Positions 10,064-19,212 are shown, numbered from the stretch's first letter. The stretch is 64,000 nucleotides of DNA from Brachymonas denitrificans (GCF_907163135.1 NZ_CAJQUA010000001.1:1565001-1629000), one strand, 5' to 3'. Program-made: numbers and translations. Notes: a model not told the origin generated them from the letters alone.

Positions 10064-13000
10064 TCACAGCCTCCAGTCGGCATCGCCAAAGGCGACCACG
10101 CACAGCGCCATCGGCTGGCTCGCCAGCAGTGCCCGGCACTTGGCCTGTCGCAGCAACTCGCCCAGATGCGGCTGTCCGCCAGTTGCAGCCACTTGCTCCA
10201 GCAGGTCCGCCACGATGCGTGTTCCCACCTGCACGGCATGTGCTCCCAGCACCGTGGCAATCGTCGACACCACCACCGCCGCCCCGGCCTGGCGGAAGGC
10301 GCTCACGTGCGAGGAGAAGGGTTCGGTACTGCCTGCCGTGTCACACCCCAGCAGCAGTACCAGCGGCGGATCGCCCCCCGGCCGGCGCACATGCCACGGC
10401 CCATGCGCAGCAGCCCCCTCTACCGAGCCCACCGGGTAGAAGCGGATGCCACGGGTGCGGATGGTGCTGTTGCCCAGTTCCAGTTCGCGGGTGGAGCCGC
10501 TGCCGGTGTTGTGCGGAAAGGCCACCAGCCATTGCGGCGCATGGGCCTGCACGGCAGTCGCCCATTCGTCCCAGTCCTTCACCCGCTCCACACTGCCTTG
10601 CAGATGCTTCCGCAACTCATGCAGCAAGCCGTCCACGCTGCCATGCGCCACGCGTCCGCTATGGCCCACCACGGCACCTGCCTGCAACTGCAGCTTCTCA
10701 CGCGCCTGCGTCGGCTCGCTCAGTACCACCAGCGGGTGCCCTGCATCGGCCTTCGCCGGCGCATCCTGCACGTGGCGCTCGATCACCTTGCGCAAGCCCC
10801 AGAAGCCCATCGGACAGACATGCCGGCCCGGATGACGCTGCCCTTCGCAGCCGGGATTGCAACGCCCCTGCGCCAGCGCCTCCCGATGCTGCGGGCAGAC
10901 ACTGGCCCCGGATCCGGTTCCCAGCTCGTAGTCGTACACAAACTCCAGCGGAATCACGGCATCGCTGCGGGTCTGCACCAACTGGATGTGGCCCACCTGA
11001 TCGGAACGCACATCCAGTGCACCTTCCCGGTTCTGCGCGAGTTGATCCAGTACCAGTTGCGCATACAGTTCCCGCCCGCAAAATGCCAAATCAAGCAACA
11101 ACTGCGGATTGTCCTCGGCATCGAGCCCCTGACCGTGACCCTGCGTGTTGTGCGCCACCGCCGAGAGCAGGGTCCCGATTTCTCCCGCAACCTGCTGCAC
11201 GCCGGTCAGGTCCGTGGCCCAGGCCTTGCCACCGCTCACCGATGTCGCGCGGGCCGTGCCATCTGCATCCGGTGCACCTGCCACCAGCGCCAGATCAAAG
11301 CGCCTGCGTGCGTCCAGGCTGCTCCAGTCATGGCGCACCTCGGCTTCGGTTTCCAGTATGATCCGCCTGCGTCCCGCAGCCTGGCGCGACGGCACCACCT
11401 GTGCCCGCAATTGGGCCGTCTGCAGCACCCGGTTGCGGTGCAAAACGGCAATGCGCGCCAGGAACGCCCCTTCGCGCCGCGGCACAAAGTCGAACAAGGC
11501 CTGCGTGCTTTCGCCGGTGCGAGGCAGGGTAATGTCCTGCTGCAGCGGCGCATCAAGCTGACCGGGCTCGTGGAACAGCACGGTGAGCCGGTGGCTGTCC
11601 TCGTTCGGCGGCAACTCCCGATCCGGGAAAGCATGGCTCCCGCTTTGCCAGCCGCTGGCCTGCTGGCTGCCGATCCGCACCTTGAGCAGCACCGGCTCGC
11701 CCAGAACATAGGCATTGCGAATCTGTCGCAGCCGGCCGTCCCTGGACTTCACCCAACTCTGTTGCTGCAGATGGCGAGCTGCCACCTGTTCGGCCTGCGC
11801 CTGCGCCGCCTCCTGCCGCAATGCCTGAGCGGCTTCGGTCATGGCACTCGCCTCATGCGCCTCGCCTGCATAACGATGGCGCACACTGGCACGCCGGATG
11901 GCCTTGCCCAGTTCATGCGCCTCCGTCTGCAAGGCATCAGGCGCTCCCCCCACCGGAACGGGATCAGCGCTTCCCAGCTGATGCATGGCCTGCGTGCTCA
12001 TCTTCACGCTGGCGCCCCTTGGCTGTCGCACCAGCCTGGCGGACAGCTCTGCCATCTGCGCGCGCATGCGCCAGTGCTGCAGCAAGCCTGCTCCGGCGGC
12101 CAACAGCGCAGCGTGACCGAACACCGCGCGGACCACCAGATCAAGCGGGCGATCCTGCATCATCTGCAGGCATGCCTCCCGCACACGCTCAGCCAGCTCG
12201 CCTGGCGGCAAGGGCTCCGCGAGCAGCACGATGCCACTGGCAGACACGCGGGACACCAAAGCCTGCACCAGGGCTGCGGCCCCCGGCCGCCCCGCGTCAT
12301 GACCGTTGACCAGCACCAGCCTGGCTTTCAGTTGCAGCGGCGATTGCAGCAAGCCTGCCAGCGCCCGCTCCAGCGGCTGTCCGAACACCAGCAATGCATG
12401 CCGCTCGGCATCCGGTGCCGCCGGCACATAACGGAAAGGCCAATGCGCCGGCTGAAAATCATTCAGGCGCCCCAGATGCGCCGCCGCCGGATCATCGGGC
12501 AATGCCGACACGGTCAAGGGAAAGCGCAGGGCCTGCATCTCGGCCCAGCCCGGCCCGCCGCGGATGTGTACCCCTGCCACCTCGTCCGGCAGCAGCAACC
12601 ATTGTGCCAGGATGGCCACCTGCGCCCAGGGCAGGGCTGCGTACGCTACTTTATGCCCTCGGGGGATCGATTGCCGCACGATCCTGAAAGCAAGCCGCCG
12701 ATGCTCCCGCACCAGGGCATGCCAGCGCTCCAGCAAGCGCTCCGGCGCCGGCAAAGCTCTCAGTACCGCTGCTTGCCAGGCCTCGCTGGGACTTTCAGAG
12801 CGCCCGCGCGACAGGACGCCTGCAACGCCCGGCCAGGCCCATTCCAGCCGGTACGGGTCCGGACCACCGCCCCGCCCCTCATCGCCCGCTGGCGCCGCAG
12901 ACCCCATCCCGGCCACCGCAAGACAACGCGCAAAATCCAGATCCGCCAGCCCAAGCCCCCAGGCCTTCAGGAACAGGCGATCTCTCCCGTGCAACGACAT
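10064..13000 (-). CDS. CHAT-domain (caspase-like) protein with cysteine cluster
   Basis: The 978-residue protein ends in a CHAT-type peptidase domain. I see the candidate catalytic histidine in AFPHNTG (about residue 830) and the catalytic cysteine in LLLGCDTAG (about residue 886), followed by the usual FSSHVSAFRQAGAAVVVST helix-strand. Upstream is a putative zinc-binding cluster (VCPQH, C, C, H, then HVCPMGFWGLRKVIERH, roughly residues 675-715). A helical region rich in A, Q and E (about residues 340-420) and a beta-rich segment lie before it; the N-terminal third has a strand-helix pattern that may be a degenerate second CHAT-like fold. ATG 13000 with AGGGGAG upstream starts 16 bp after the patatin stop. 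CHAT proteases are cysteine peptidases activated by partner proteins in several prokaryotic immune systems; here the partner and target are unknown. Confidence 0.85.
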   Translation of the reverse strand: MSLHGRDRLFLKAWGLGLADLDFARCLAVAGMGSAAPAGDEGRGGGPDPYRLEWAWPGVAGVLSRGRSESPSEAWQAAVLRALPAPERLLERWHALVREHRRLAFRIVRQSIPRGHKVAYAALPWAQVAILAQWLLLPDEVAGVHIRGGPGWAEMQALRFPLTVSALPDDPAAAHLGRLNDFQPAHWPFRYVPAAPDAERHALLVFGQPLERALAGLLQSPLQLKARLVLVNGHDAGRPGAAALVQALVSRVSASGIVLLAEPLPPGELAERVREACLQMMQDRPLDLVVRAVFGHAALLAAGAGLLQHWRMRAQMAELSARLVRQPRGASVKMSTQAMHQLGSADPVPVGGAPDALQTEAHELGKAIRRASVRHRYAGEAHEASAMTEAAQALRQEAAQAQAEQVAARHLQQQSWVKSRDGRLRQIRNAYVLGEPVLLKVRIGSQQASGWQSGSHAFPDRELPPNEDSHRLTVLFHEPGQLDAPLQQDITLPRTGESTQALFDFVPRREGAFLARIAVLHRNRVLQTAQLRAQVVPSRQAAGRRRIILETEAEVRHDWSSLDARRRFDLALVAGAPDADGTARATSVSGGKAWATDLTGVQQVAGEIGTLLSAVAHNTQGHGQGLDAEDNPQLLLDLAFCGRELYAQLVLDQLAQNREGALDVRSDQVGHIQLVQTRSDAVIPLEFVYDYELGTGSGASVCPQHREALAQGRCNPGCEGQRHPGRHVCPMGFWGLRKVIERHVQDAPAKADAGHPLVVLSEPTQAREKLQLQAGAVVGHSGRVAHGSVDGLLHELRKHLQGSVERVKDWDEWATAVQAHAPQWLVAFPHNTGSGSTRELELGNSTIRTRGIRFYPVGSVEGAAAHGPWHVRRPGGDPPLVLLLGCDTAGSTEPFSSHVSAFRQAGAAVVVSTIATVLGAHAVQVGTRIVADLLEQVAATGGQPHLGELLRQAKCRALLASQPMALCVVAFGDADWRL

Positions 13001-13016
13001 GGCCGGCTCCCCTGCG

Positions 13017-14132
13017 TCAATGCGGTGCAAATTCCGGCAGCGGCCAGCCCGAGGCGGGCGCCAGCGGCAGGCGTGCGCGAGTGCGCAGCGCTGCATCCGC
13101 CAACGCATAGGCCCAGTTGATCAGCACCCCCTGTGTAGCCGCATCCGTACTGGCCAGCCGCGTGGGCACGGTCTGCAGTCCGCGTGTCATGGCGTTGTCG
13201 CCAGAAAGCACCCCGCTCGCACCGTAATCCGCAATCTGTGTGCCAATTCCCCAGTAGGCACCGCGCCGGCGGCCTTGCGCAAACTCTTCCACCAGCTGCC
13301 GCTTGCGCAAGGCCCGCCCCTGGTCGATGAAGATATCCCGGATACGCGAGAGCTGGCTGAAATAGTCGGACCGTACCGAAGCCTCCATCGTGAACGGCGC
13401 GCCGGCGTCGCTCACCAGCTGGATGCCCTCATTGAGCGATTCCAGGCCCATGTTGTCGTAAATGCCGCCGTCGGCCAACACGATCTCGCGACGCAAGTCG
13501 CGCAACAAGCCACTGTCCAGTTCCCAATCCGCATCCTGCCAGTCAGCCGGGTCGGTATCCAGGGTGACTGGAGAAAAGATCGGCGGAAAGGCACTGGAAG
13601 CCGTCACCGCCGTGGCCAGCAAGGGATTGGCCACGCGGTTGGTTCCCAGGCGGTAGTCGGCCAGCATGTCCTGGCGAAACCGGAAGCTGCGCCCGGTTTG
13701 CAGGTTGGTGGCATAAAACACGAACAGCGGCACCTGACTGGTTTGCCGCGCCGGCAAATCATGCATGCGCAGGTCGCCAAACAGCTCGTCGCGGTAGTGG
13801 CGGCACAAATAATCAGCCGCCGAGCGAAAAGGGGTGATCCAGCCGAGCAGGCCGGCCTCCACATCGGCGGTCAGCGCGCAGAACTGCTGCACCGTCTGCA
13901 CCACCTCCTCGCGAAAATTGCGCGCCCTGCCATCATGAAAATCCAGCGCGTGCCAGCGGCTGGCCAGAATACCCGCCATGATCGAGCCGCCGGACACGCT
14001 GGTGACACGGTCCAGCCGCCCCAGCAGGCCGGCATCATTCAGGCGCCAGAGGCTGCCCAGGCCGAACAGCGTGGCCCGAAAGCCGCCTCCCGACAGTGCC
14101 AGACCGAGGGTTGTTCCGTCTGCAAGCGCCAT
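13017..14132 (-). CDS. Patatin-like phospholipase
   Basis: The 371-residue protein has all patatin landmarks: the oxyanion loop SGGGFR (residues 14-19), the nucleophile elbow SVSGG with Ser47, and the catalytic aspartate in DGGIYDNMG (Asp221). It should cleave acyl chains from phospholipids. ATG 14132 was chosen because GAGGGAGCGG precedes it directly and the oxyanion loop then sits near the N-terminus as is normal; a longer frame to 14384 would run into the neighbouring Ap4A gene. There is no signal peptide, so it acts in the cytoplasm or is delivered by another route. It is the first gene of the patatin-CHAT-MBL operon. Patatins serve as membrane-attacking effectors in CBASS-type immunity and as secreted toxins; no cyclase or sensor gene is visible here, so the role stays open. 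Confidence 0.9.
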   Translation of the reverse strand: MALADGTTLGLALSGGGFRATLFGLGSLWRLNDAGLLGRLDRVTSVSGGSIMAGILASRWHALDFHDGRARNFREEVVQTVQQFCALTADVEAGLLGWITPFRSAADYLCRHYRDELFGDLRMHDLPARQTSQVPLFVFYATNLQTGRSFRFRQDMLADYRLGTNRVANPLLATAVTASSAFPPIFSPVTLDTDPADWQDADWELDSGLLRDLRREIVLADGGIYDNMGLESLNEGIQLVSDAGAPFTMEASVRSDYFSQLSRIRDIFIDQGRALRKRQLVEEFAQGRRRGAYWGIGTQIADYGASGVLSGDNAMTRGLQTVPTRLASTDAATQGVLINWAYALADAALRTRARLPLAPASGWPLPEFAPH

Positions 14133-14271
14133 GATCCGCTCCCTCGCAACGCCCCGTGCCAGACTGGCACAACGGTAGCGTGCATAGAGGCATGCTAGCA
14201 GCATCCTTGCGGCGTGGACACCCGCATTTTCACGGCCCTGCGGCAGGCGCACGCGCGCTGCGGCGCCAGGG

Positions 14272-15156
14272 TCACAACCGCCCGAAACCCACCCCCGCCA
14301 GCACCTGCAGCGGCCCGGCCTGCTGCACCAGATCCACCTGCTCGCGCGTGCGGGTGTACAGCGTGCCGCCAAAGCAGATCGCACTCAACGAAATGCCCTC
14401 GTACTGCTCCTGGCTGCGCGGGATCAGCAGCATCCAGCCATCACCGGCCAGCATGTTGTAGGGCGGCATGAGGCCGTCGGCGCCGGGCTGCAGGCCCAAT
14501 TCGGCGCAGCCCTTCTCCCAGGCCTGCTGCAGATTGGCGGCGGCCTGCTCTACCGCCATGCCGGGGCCGCTGTCCACCCGCACAAAGCAGTGCTGCATCG
14601 GCAACGCCGGGTGGCGGGCCATGCCCAGGGGCGGCAGATCCTGCGGCAAACCGGCACTGAACAGAGCCAGCCCGGCATTGTCGTCGGTGGACGGAATCCA
14701 CTGCACATGCTTGTGCCGCTGGCTGGCACCTGCCGCCGTACCGCCGTTGTACAGGCCCAGTCCGCCCGCTTCCGTCATCACGCGCGCCAGCGCGGTGAAA
14801 TCGGCCGCCGTGAGCGGCAGCAGCTGCTCCTCGAACTCGCGGCAGGCCAGCACCAGATGCTGCACGCTCAACGGAAACTTGTTCAGGATCGCCACATGGG
14901 TATCGCCCAGCGGCCCCACCGTCAGCTCCGGATCGGGGTTGAGAAAGGGATTGAAATTCGGATCCCGCGGCCCGCCGGGGATTGCGGCCGGCTTGCTCGC
15001 ATCCTTGGCAGCCAGCGACGACACCCAGCGCACCACAAACGGCAGGCCCTCCTGCTCGATCCGGATCTGCTCGGACTGCACGGGCTGCAGGGCACCGCTG
15101 GCCAGCGCGCTGGCGCTGCGGGCGTCGACGGACTGCATCAGGGAACTCTGGGACAT
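14272..15156 (-). CDS. ATP adenylyltransferase (Ap4A phosphorylase-like, HIT superfamily)
   Basis: The 294-residue protein matches the Apa1/Apa2 type of diadenosine tetraphosphate phosphorylase. Visible landmarks are the ILNKFPLSVQHLVLACREFE strand-helix, the glycine-rich LYNGGTAAGASQRHKHVQ stretch with the HxHxQ active-site motif, and the N-terminal NFNPFLNPDP segment that contacts nucleotide in this family. It would split Ap4A with phosphate into ADP and ATP, limiting this stress nucleotide. ATG 15156 has a strong GGAGGAGAG site. The gene lies 26 bp after the enoyl-CoA hydratase gene, so the two are probably co-transcribed. The 139 bp before the patatin start hold nothing I recognise. Confidence 0.85.
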   Translation of the reverse strand: MSQSSLMQSVDARSASALASGALQPVQSEQIRIEQEGLPFVVRWVSSLAAKDASKPAAIPGGPRDPNFNPFLNPDPELTVGPLGDTHVAILNKFPLSVQHLVLACREFEEQLLPLTAADFTALARVMTEAGGLGLYNGGTAAGASQRHKHVQWIPSTDDNAGLALFSAGLPQDLPPLGMARHPALPMQHCFVRVDSGPGMAVEQAAANLQQAWEKGCAELGLQPGADGLMPPYNMLAGDGWMLLIPRSQEQYEGISLSAICFGGTLYTRTREQVDLVQQAGPLQVLAGVGFGRL

Positions 15157-15182
15157 GGGACTCTCCTCCTTTTTCGTGGTTA

Positions 15183-15992
15183 TCAGGTTTTCCAGACCGG
15201 CGGCCGCTTCTCGATGAAGGCATCGATGCCCTCGGCCGCATCCTCCTCCATCATGTTGCAGGCCATCACATCGGCCGCATAGGGATAGGCATCGGCCAGC
15301 GGCATCTGGCGCTGGCGGTAGAACATGGCCTTGCCGTGGCGGATGGCGGCCGGGCTCTTGGCGCAGATGCTGTCGGTGTAGAAGGCCACAGCGTCATCCA
15401 GCTCGGCCTCAGGCACCACGCGGTTGACCAGGCCCCAGTCCTCGGCCGTAGCGGCATCGATGAAGCGGCCGGTGGCCAGCATGTCGAACGCGCGCTTGCG
15501 CGACACATTGCGTGTGAGCGCCACGGCCGGCGTGCTGCAATACAGGCCCACGTTGATGCCCGAAACCGCAAAGCGCGCACTGTCGACCGCCACCGCCAGA
15601 TCGCAACTCGCCACCAGCTGGCAGCCCGCCGCCGTCGCAATGCCCTGCACGCGCGCGATCACCGGCACCGGCAGCTGCTGCAGCGACTGCATGGTGCGGC
15701 CGCAACGGTTGAACAGCTCCAGGTAATAGTCCTTGCGGTACTGGCTGCGCATTTCGCGCAGATCGTGGCCGGCGCAGAAGGCCTTGCCGTGCGCCGCCAG
15801 CACGATGCAGCGCACCGAAGCATCCTGAGCCGCATCGGCCAGCGCGGCATCCAGCGCGTCCAGCATGCCCTCGGACAGCGGGTTGAACTGACGCGGACGG
15901 TTCAGCCACAGCGTGCGTACACCGCCCTGCTGCCCGACCTGCACAAAGGCTTCATCCACGCTGCTGCTGGAAGACAAATCACTGGAAGACAT
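15183..15992 (-). CDS. Enoyl-CoA hydratase/isomerase family protein (ECHDC3-like)
   Basis: The 269-residue protein has the crotonase fold signature: the first oxyanion segment AFCAGHDL, the second around ATAAGCQLVASCDLAVA, and the late FAVSGINVGLYCSTPAVALTR and GLVNRVVP segments. This arrangement, with C-G-x-D replaced by A-G-H-D and the CSTPAVAL stretch, is that of the ECHDC3 branch, whose substrates are poorly defined; a C=C hydratase role on acyl-CoA is the default reading. ATG 15992 is chosen for its AAGGGG site; an ATG at 16013 directly follows a run of seven T (minus strand) with no site, and longer frames cross into the neighbouring promoter. It is transcribed ahead of the Ap4A phosphorylase gene. 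Confidence 0.88.
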   Translation of the reverse strand: MSSSDLSSSSSVDEAFVQVGQQGGVRTLWLNRPRQFNPLSEGMLDALDAALADAAQDASVRCIVLAAHGKAFCAGHDLREMRSQYRKDYYLELFNRCGRTMQSLQQLPVPVIARVQGIATAAGCQLVASCDLAVAVDSARFAVSGINVGLYCSTPAVALTRNVSRKRAFDMLATGRFIDAATAEDWGLVNRVVPEAELDDAVAFYTDSICAKSPAAIRHGKAMFYRQRQMPLADAYPYAADVMACNMMEEDAAEGIDAFIEKRPPVWKT

Positions 15993-16209
15993 GCGCGCGC
16001 CCCTTATCGCCATAAAAAAACAAGGCACGCGCGCATGGCTGCCGCGCGTGCACACCTGCCGGGGAAAGCCTACGCCAACGCCCCCGGCCAAAGACTGGAA
16101 TGCCTCAAGCATAGTCGCAAAACCCTGCCGAAGGCATCGGTTCAAACCAGCACGCCCGTGCCTGGGTTACAGTCAGGGCATTCCCTTTCCTACCTGCGAG
16201 GTGCACCTC

Positions 16210-16893
16210 ATGCTGCAACTGCATATCGGCAACAAGAACTATTCTTCGTGGTCCATGCGGCCCTGGGTGCTGCTGCGCCAGAGCGGCATTGCCTTCGAGG
16301 AAGTGATGCACCGCTTCGACAGCTTTGCGCCCGGCTCCGGCTTCAAGCACTCGCTTGAAGCCATCAGCCCGACCGGCAAGGTGCCGGTGCTGGTCGATGA
16401 CGGCCTCGCCATCTGGGACACGCTGGCCATTGCCGAATACCTGGCCGAGCAGTACCCGCAACACGCGCTCTGGCCGCAGGACCGCGCCGCACGCGCCCAG
16501 GCCCGCAGCGTCTGCGCCGAAATGCACAGCGGTTTCACCGCCCTGCGCAGTGCCTGCCCCATGAACATCGAGGCCAGCCTGCCCGATACCGGCGCCCTGC
16601 ACTGGCGCGACAACGCCGCCCTGCGCGCCGACGTGGCCCGGCTGGAACAGATGTGGACGGCGCTGCTGCAGCAGCACGGCGGCCCCCTGCTGTTCGGCGC
16701 CTTCAGCATCGCCGATGCCTTCTTCGCACCGGTCTGCATGCGGCTGCACAGCTACCAGCTGCCTGTCTCACCCAAAGCCGCGGCCTATGTGGAGCGCGTG
16801 CGCGCCCTGCCGTCCGTGCAGCAATGGATGGACGAAGCCCTGGCCGAACAGGATTTTCTGGATTTCGAAGAACCCTACCGGCTGCAGCGATGA
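16210..16893 (+). CDS. Glutathione S-transferase family protein
   Basis: The 227-residue protein begins with the thioredoxin-fold N-terminal half of a GST: NKNYSSWSMRPW carries the likely glutathione-activating serine, and GKVPVLVDDGLAIWDTLAI contains the cis-proline and the glutathione-binding D-[TS] pair. The C-terminal helical domain ends in YVERVRALPSVQQW. The frame is open further upstream (to 15913) but ATG 16210 starts exactly at the beta-1 strand and has a CGAGGTG site, so the upstream extension is rejected. The stop overlaps the start of cca by four bases (ATGA), so the two are translationally coupled. The substrate is unknown; the family detoxifies electrophiles or reduces disulphides. 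Confidence 0.88.
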   Translation: MLQLHIGNKNYSSWSMRPWVLLRQSGIAFEEVMHRFDSFAPGSGFKHSLEAISPTGKVPVLVDDGLAIWDTLAIAEYLAEQYPQHALWPQDRAARAQARSVCAEMHSGFTALRSACPMNIEASLPDTGALHWRDNAALRADVARLEQMWTALLQQHGGPLLFGAFSIADAFFAPVCMRLHSYQLPVSPKAAAYVERVRALPSVQQWMDEALAEQDFLDFEEPYRLQR

Positions 16894-18182
16894 CCCGACG
16901 TATCCATGCCCGCATCCCCGGCGCCAGCGTCTACATGGTGGGCGGCGCCGTACGCGACGGCCTGCTCGGCCTGCCGGTGCAGGACCACGACTGGGTGGTG
17001 ATCGGCGCCACCCCCGAACGGATGGTGCAGAACGGCTACCTGCCGGTGGGCAAGGATTTTCCGGTCTTCCTGCATCCGGAAACGCACGAGGAACATGCCC
17101 TGGCCCGCACCGAGCGCAAGACTGCGCGCGGCTACAAGGGCTTTGCCGTGTACAGCACGCCGGATGTCACGCTGGAGCAAGACCTCGCCCGGCGCGACCT
17201 CACCATCAATGCCATTGCCCTGGACGAACACGGCGCACTGGTCGACCCCTACCACGGCCGGCGCGATGTGGAACAGAAGGTGCTGCGCCACGTGACCGAA
17301 GCCTTTGCCGAAGACCCGGTGCGCATCCTGCGCGTGGCACGCTTTGCGGCGCGATTTTCGGACTTTACCGTGGCACCGGAAACGCTGGAACTGATGAGCC
17401 AGATGGTGCACAACGGCGAGGTGGACCACCTGGTGGCCGAGCGCGTGTGGCAGGAGCTGTCACGCGGGCTGATGGAAAACCGCCCTTCGCGCATGTTCGA
17501 GGTGCTGCGTGCCTGCGGCGCGCTGGCACGCATCCTGCCCGAAGTGCATGCGCTGTGGGGCGTGCCGCAGCGCGCCGAATCGCATCCGGAAGTGGATACG
17601 GGCGAGCACCTGATGCTGGTGCTGGACATGGCCGCACGGCTGCAGGCGCCGCTCACCGTGTGCTATGCCTGTTTATGCCACGACTTGGGCAAGGCCACCA
17701 CGCCGCCTGAAGACCTGCCGCGCCATCCGGGGCATGAGCAGCGCAGCGTGGACCTGCTGCGCCCCATGAGCGCACGCCTGCGCGTGCCCACGCACTGCCG
17801 CGAACTGGCGGAAGTGGTGGCGCGGGAGCATGGGGTGATCCATGGCGCGCTGTCGCTGTCGGCAGAAGACACCGTGCTGCTGCTGGAGCGCTGTGATGCG
17901 TTTCGGCAGCCGAAGCGGTTTGAGGAGGTTTTGCTGGCTTGTGAGTGTGATTTTCGGGGAAGGTTGGGACTGGAAGACCTTGTCTACCACCAGGCGCCCT
18001 ACTTGGTACACGCCCTGCACGAACTACAGAAGCTGGACGAAGGCGCCATTGCACTTGCTGCGCAGCAGCAGTGGCAGCATTTATCGCGTAGCAAGGCCCC
18101 GAGTAATGACCACCCGAGCATTGGAAGCTACATTCGGGCAACCTTGCACAGGCAAAGAGTCAAAACAATAGGCTCGCTATAA
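16890..18182 (+). CDS. cca: CCA tRNA nucleotidyltransferase (multifunctional, with HD domain)
   Basis: The 430-residue enzyme adds or repairs the 3' CCA of tRNAs. Class II nucleotidyltransferase features are in order: VGGAVRD (residues 17-23), the metal-binding DHD (32-34), RRDLTINAIA (flexible loop), and PVRILRVARFAARF (base-selecting region). An HD phosphohydrolase domain follows (LCHDLGKATTP...HEQRSVDLL), as in the E. coli-type enzyme of about 412 residues. The ATG at 16890 overlaps the GST stop; a longer frame inside the GST gene is rejected. The last 50 codons have lower GC and looser codon use than the rest, close to the boundary with the mobile region on the right, but the reading frame is intact. 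68 bp separate the stop from the adhesin remnant and hold nothing recognisable. Confidence 0.95.
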   Translation: MTRRIHARIPGASVYMVGGAVRDGLLGLPVQDHDWVVIGATPERMVQNGYLPVGKDFPVFLHPETHEEHALARTERKTARGYKGFAVYSTPDVTLEQDLARRDLTINAIALDEHGALVDPYHGRRDVEQKVLRHVTEAFAEDPVRILRVARFAARFSDFTVAPETLELMSQMVHNGEVDHLVAERVWQELSRGLMENRPSRMFEVLRACGALARILPEVHALWGVPQRAESHPEVDTGEHLMLVLDMAARLQAPLTVCYACLCHDLGKATTPPEDLPRHPGHEQRSVDLLRPMSARLRVPTHCRELAEVVAREHGVIHGALSLSAEDTVLLLERCDAFRQPKRFEEVLLACECDFRGRLGLEDLVYHQAPYLVHALHELQKLDEGAIALAAQQQWQHLSRSKAPSNDHPSIGSYIRATLHRQRVKTIGSL

Positions 18183-18250
18183 CCGAATTCGCTGAAGGAG
18201 GGACCACACGTTGAGTATGGCCTCTCCCCAGCCCTGTACGCTGTACCCGG

Positions 18251-18450
18251 TCAGATCAGCACATAGGGACTGGCGTCCTGCATATCCGTCAGCGCAGTGG
18301 TCACCGCTCCGCCATCCGTCGCTGCTCCAACAGCAGGCGGCGTCGAATTCTGCTGAATATTCAACACTTGAGCAGTCGTCACATCCCCGTCTCCATCGGT
18401 CGCCGTGATGTCAAAGGTATATTTCTGATCAGGCGCAATCTCTGTGAACG
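18251..18450 (-). pseudogene. C-terminal remnant of a lost type I-secreted adhesin-like gene
   Basis: On the minus strand about 66 codons read as the end of a large surface protein: YTFDITATDGDGDVTTAQV is a cadherin/VCBS-type strand pattern, and the protein ends PYVLI, the same hydrophobic last residues as the two intact adhesins nearby (FVVI and FIVI). The reading frame enters directly from the left terminal repeat of the IS3 element, so everything upstream of this tail is gone. The best explanation is a third adhesin gene truncated by the IS. The identification rests on pattern, not on an alignment. Confidence 0.55.
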
Positions 18451-18476
18451 TGAAGCGCCCCGGGTTTCGCGGAGGC
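18451..18476 (+). repeat. Left terminal inverted repeat of the IS3 element
   Basis: These 26 bases, starting TGAAGCGCCCCGGG, are the exact reverse complement of 22063-22088. The repeat lies between the adhesin remnant and the orfA start at 18499. Confidence 0.9.
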
Positions 18477-18498
18477 TCCGACACTGGAGAATGGAGCC

Positions 18499-18822
18499 AT
18501 GAAGAAGTCCCCGAAGTTTTCGCCTGAAGTCCGTGAGCGTGCCGTGCGCATGGTCTTGGAACACCGTAGCGAGCATCCGTCGCAGTGGGCGGCCATTGAG
18601 TCCATCGCAGGGATGATCGGTTGCGTGCCGCAGACGCTGCATGCCTGGGTCAAGCAGCATGAGGTGGATGCGGGTGTGCGTGACGGGGTCTCGACCGCCG
18701 AGGCTCAGCGCATCAAGGACCTCGAGCGTGAGAACCGCGAACTGCGCAAGGCCAACGAGATCCTGAAGCTGGCCAGTGCGTTTTTCGCCCAGGCGGAGCT
18801 CGACCGCCGCATCAAGTCCTGA
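18499..18822 (+). CDS. IS3-family transposase OrfA
   Basis: The 107-residue protein has the N-terminal helix-turn-helix of IS3 OrfA proteins ([16 protein letters not shown], then [11 protein letters not shown]) and a C-terminal leucine-zipper-like helix ([20 protein letters not shown]). It binds the terminal repeats. The gene is intact. OrfB would be produced by a -1 frameshift near its end, and the orfB frame is open from around 18825. Confidence 0.9.
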   Translation: MKKSPKFSPEVRERAVRMVLEHRSEHPSQWAAIESIAGMIGCVPQTLHAWVKQHEVDAGVRDGVSTAEAQRIKDLERENRELRKANEILKLASAFFAQAELDRRIKS

Positions 18823-18824
18823 AG

Positions 18825-19212
18825 GCCTTCGTCGATCAACATCGGGCGCAGCTTGGGGTCGAGTCGATCTGCCGTGTCTTGCAGATTGCCCCTTCAGCGT
18901 ATTGGCGTCATGCAGCACGCCAGCGTCAGCCAGCCTTGCGGTCGCTGCGTGCCCAGCGTGATGCGGTCCTGGTGCCGCAGATTCACCGTGTGTGGCATGC
19001 CAACTTGCAGGTCTATGGCGCAGACAAGGTCTGGCTGCAACTCAACAGGGAGGGTGTCACCGTGGCACGCTGTACCGTCGAGCGGCTGATGCGTCAGCAA
19101 GGTCTGCAGGGTGTGCGCAGAGGCAAGGCGCAGCGCACCACGATTGCCGACCCCAAATCGCCATGTCCGCTTGATCGCGTCAATCGGCAGTTCAGAGCCG
19201 AGCGGCCCAATC
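18825..19212 (+). pseudogene. IS3-family transposase OrfB, 5' part
   Basis: In the -1 frame relative to orfA the sequence reads AFVDQHRAQLGVESICRVL, then the VYGADKVWLQLNREG and VERLMRQQGLQGVRRG segments of the OrfB N-terminal domain. It ends at AERPN, just before the position where the first catalytic aspartate of the DDE integrase core (in W-x-A-D-x-T-Y) is expected. At 19213 the sequence changes to an IS21-type terminus beginning TGCGTATTCCGG. The catalytic core is therefore missing here. Confidence 0.85.

Noticed and set aside
9821-13120. Long plus-strand frame opposite the CHAT gene
   Set aside because: Composition is typical of antisense GC-rich DNA (H, R, P, A, Q); the minus-strand frame has clear CHAT motifs and operon spacing.
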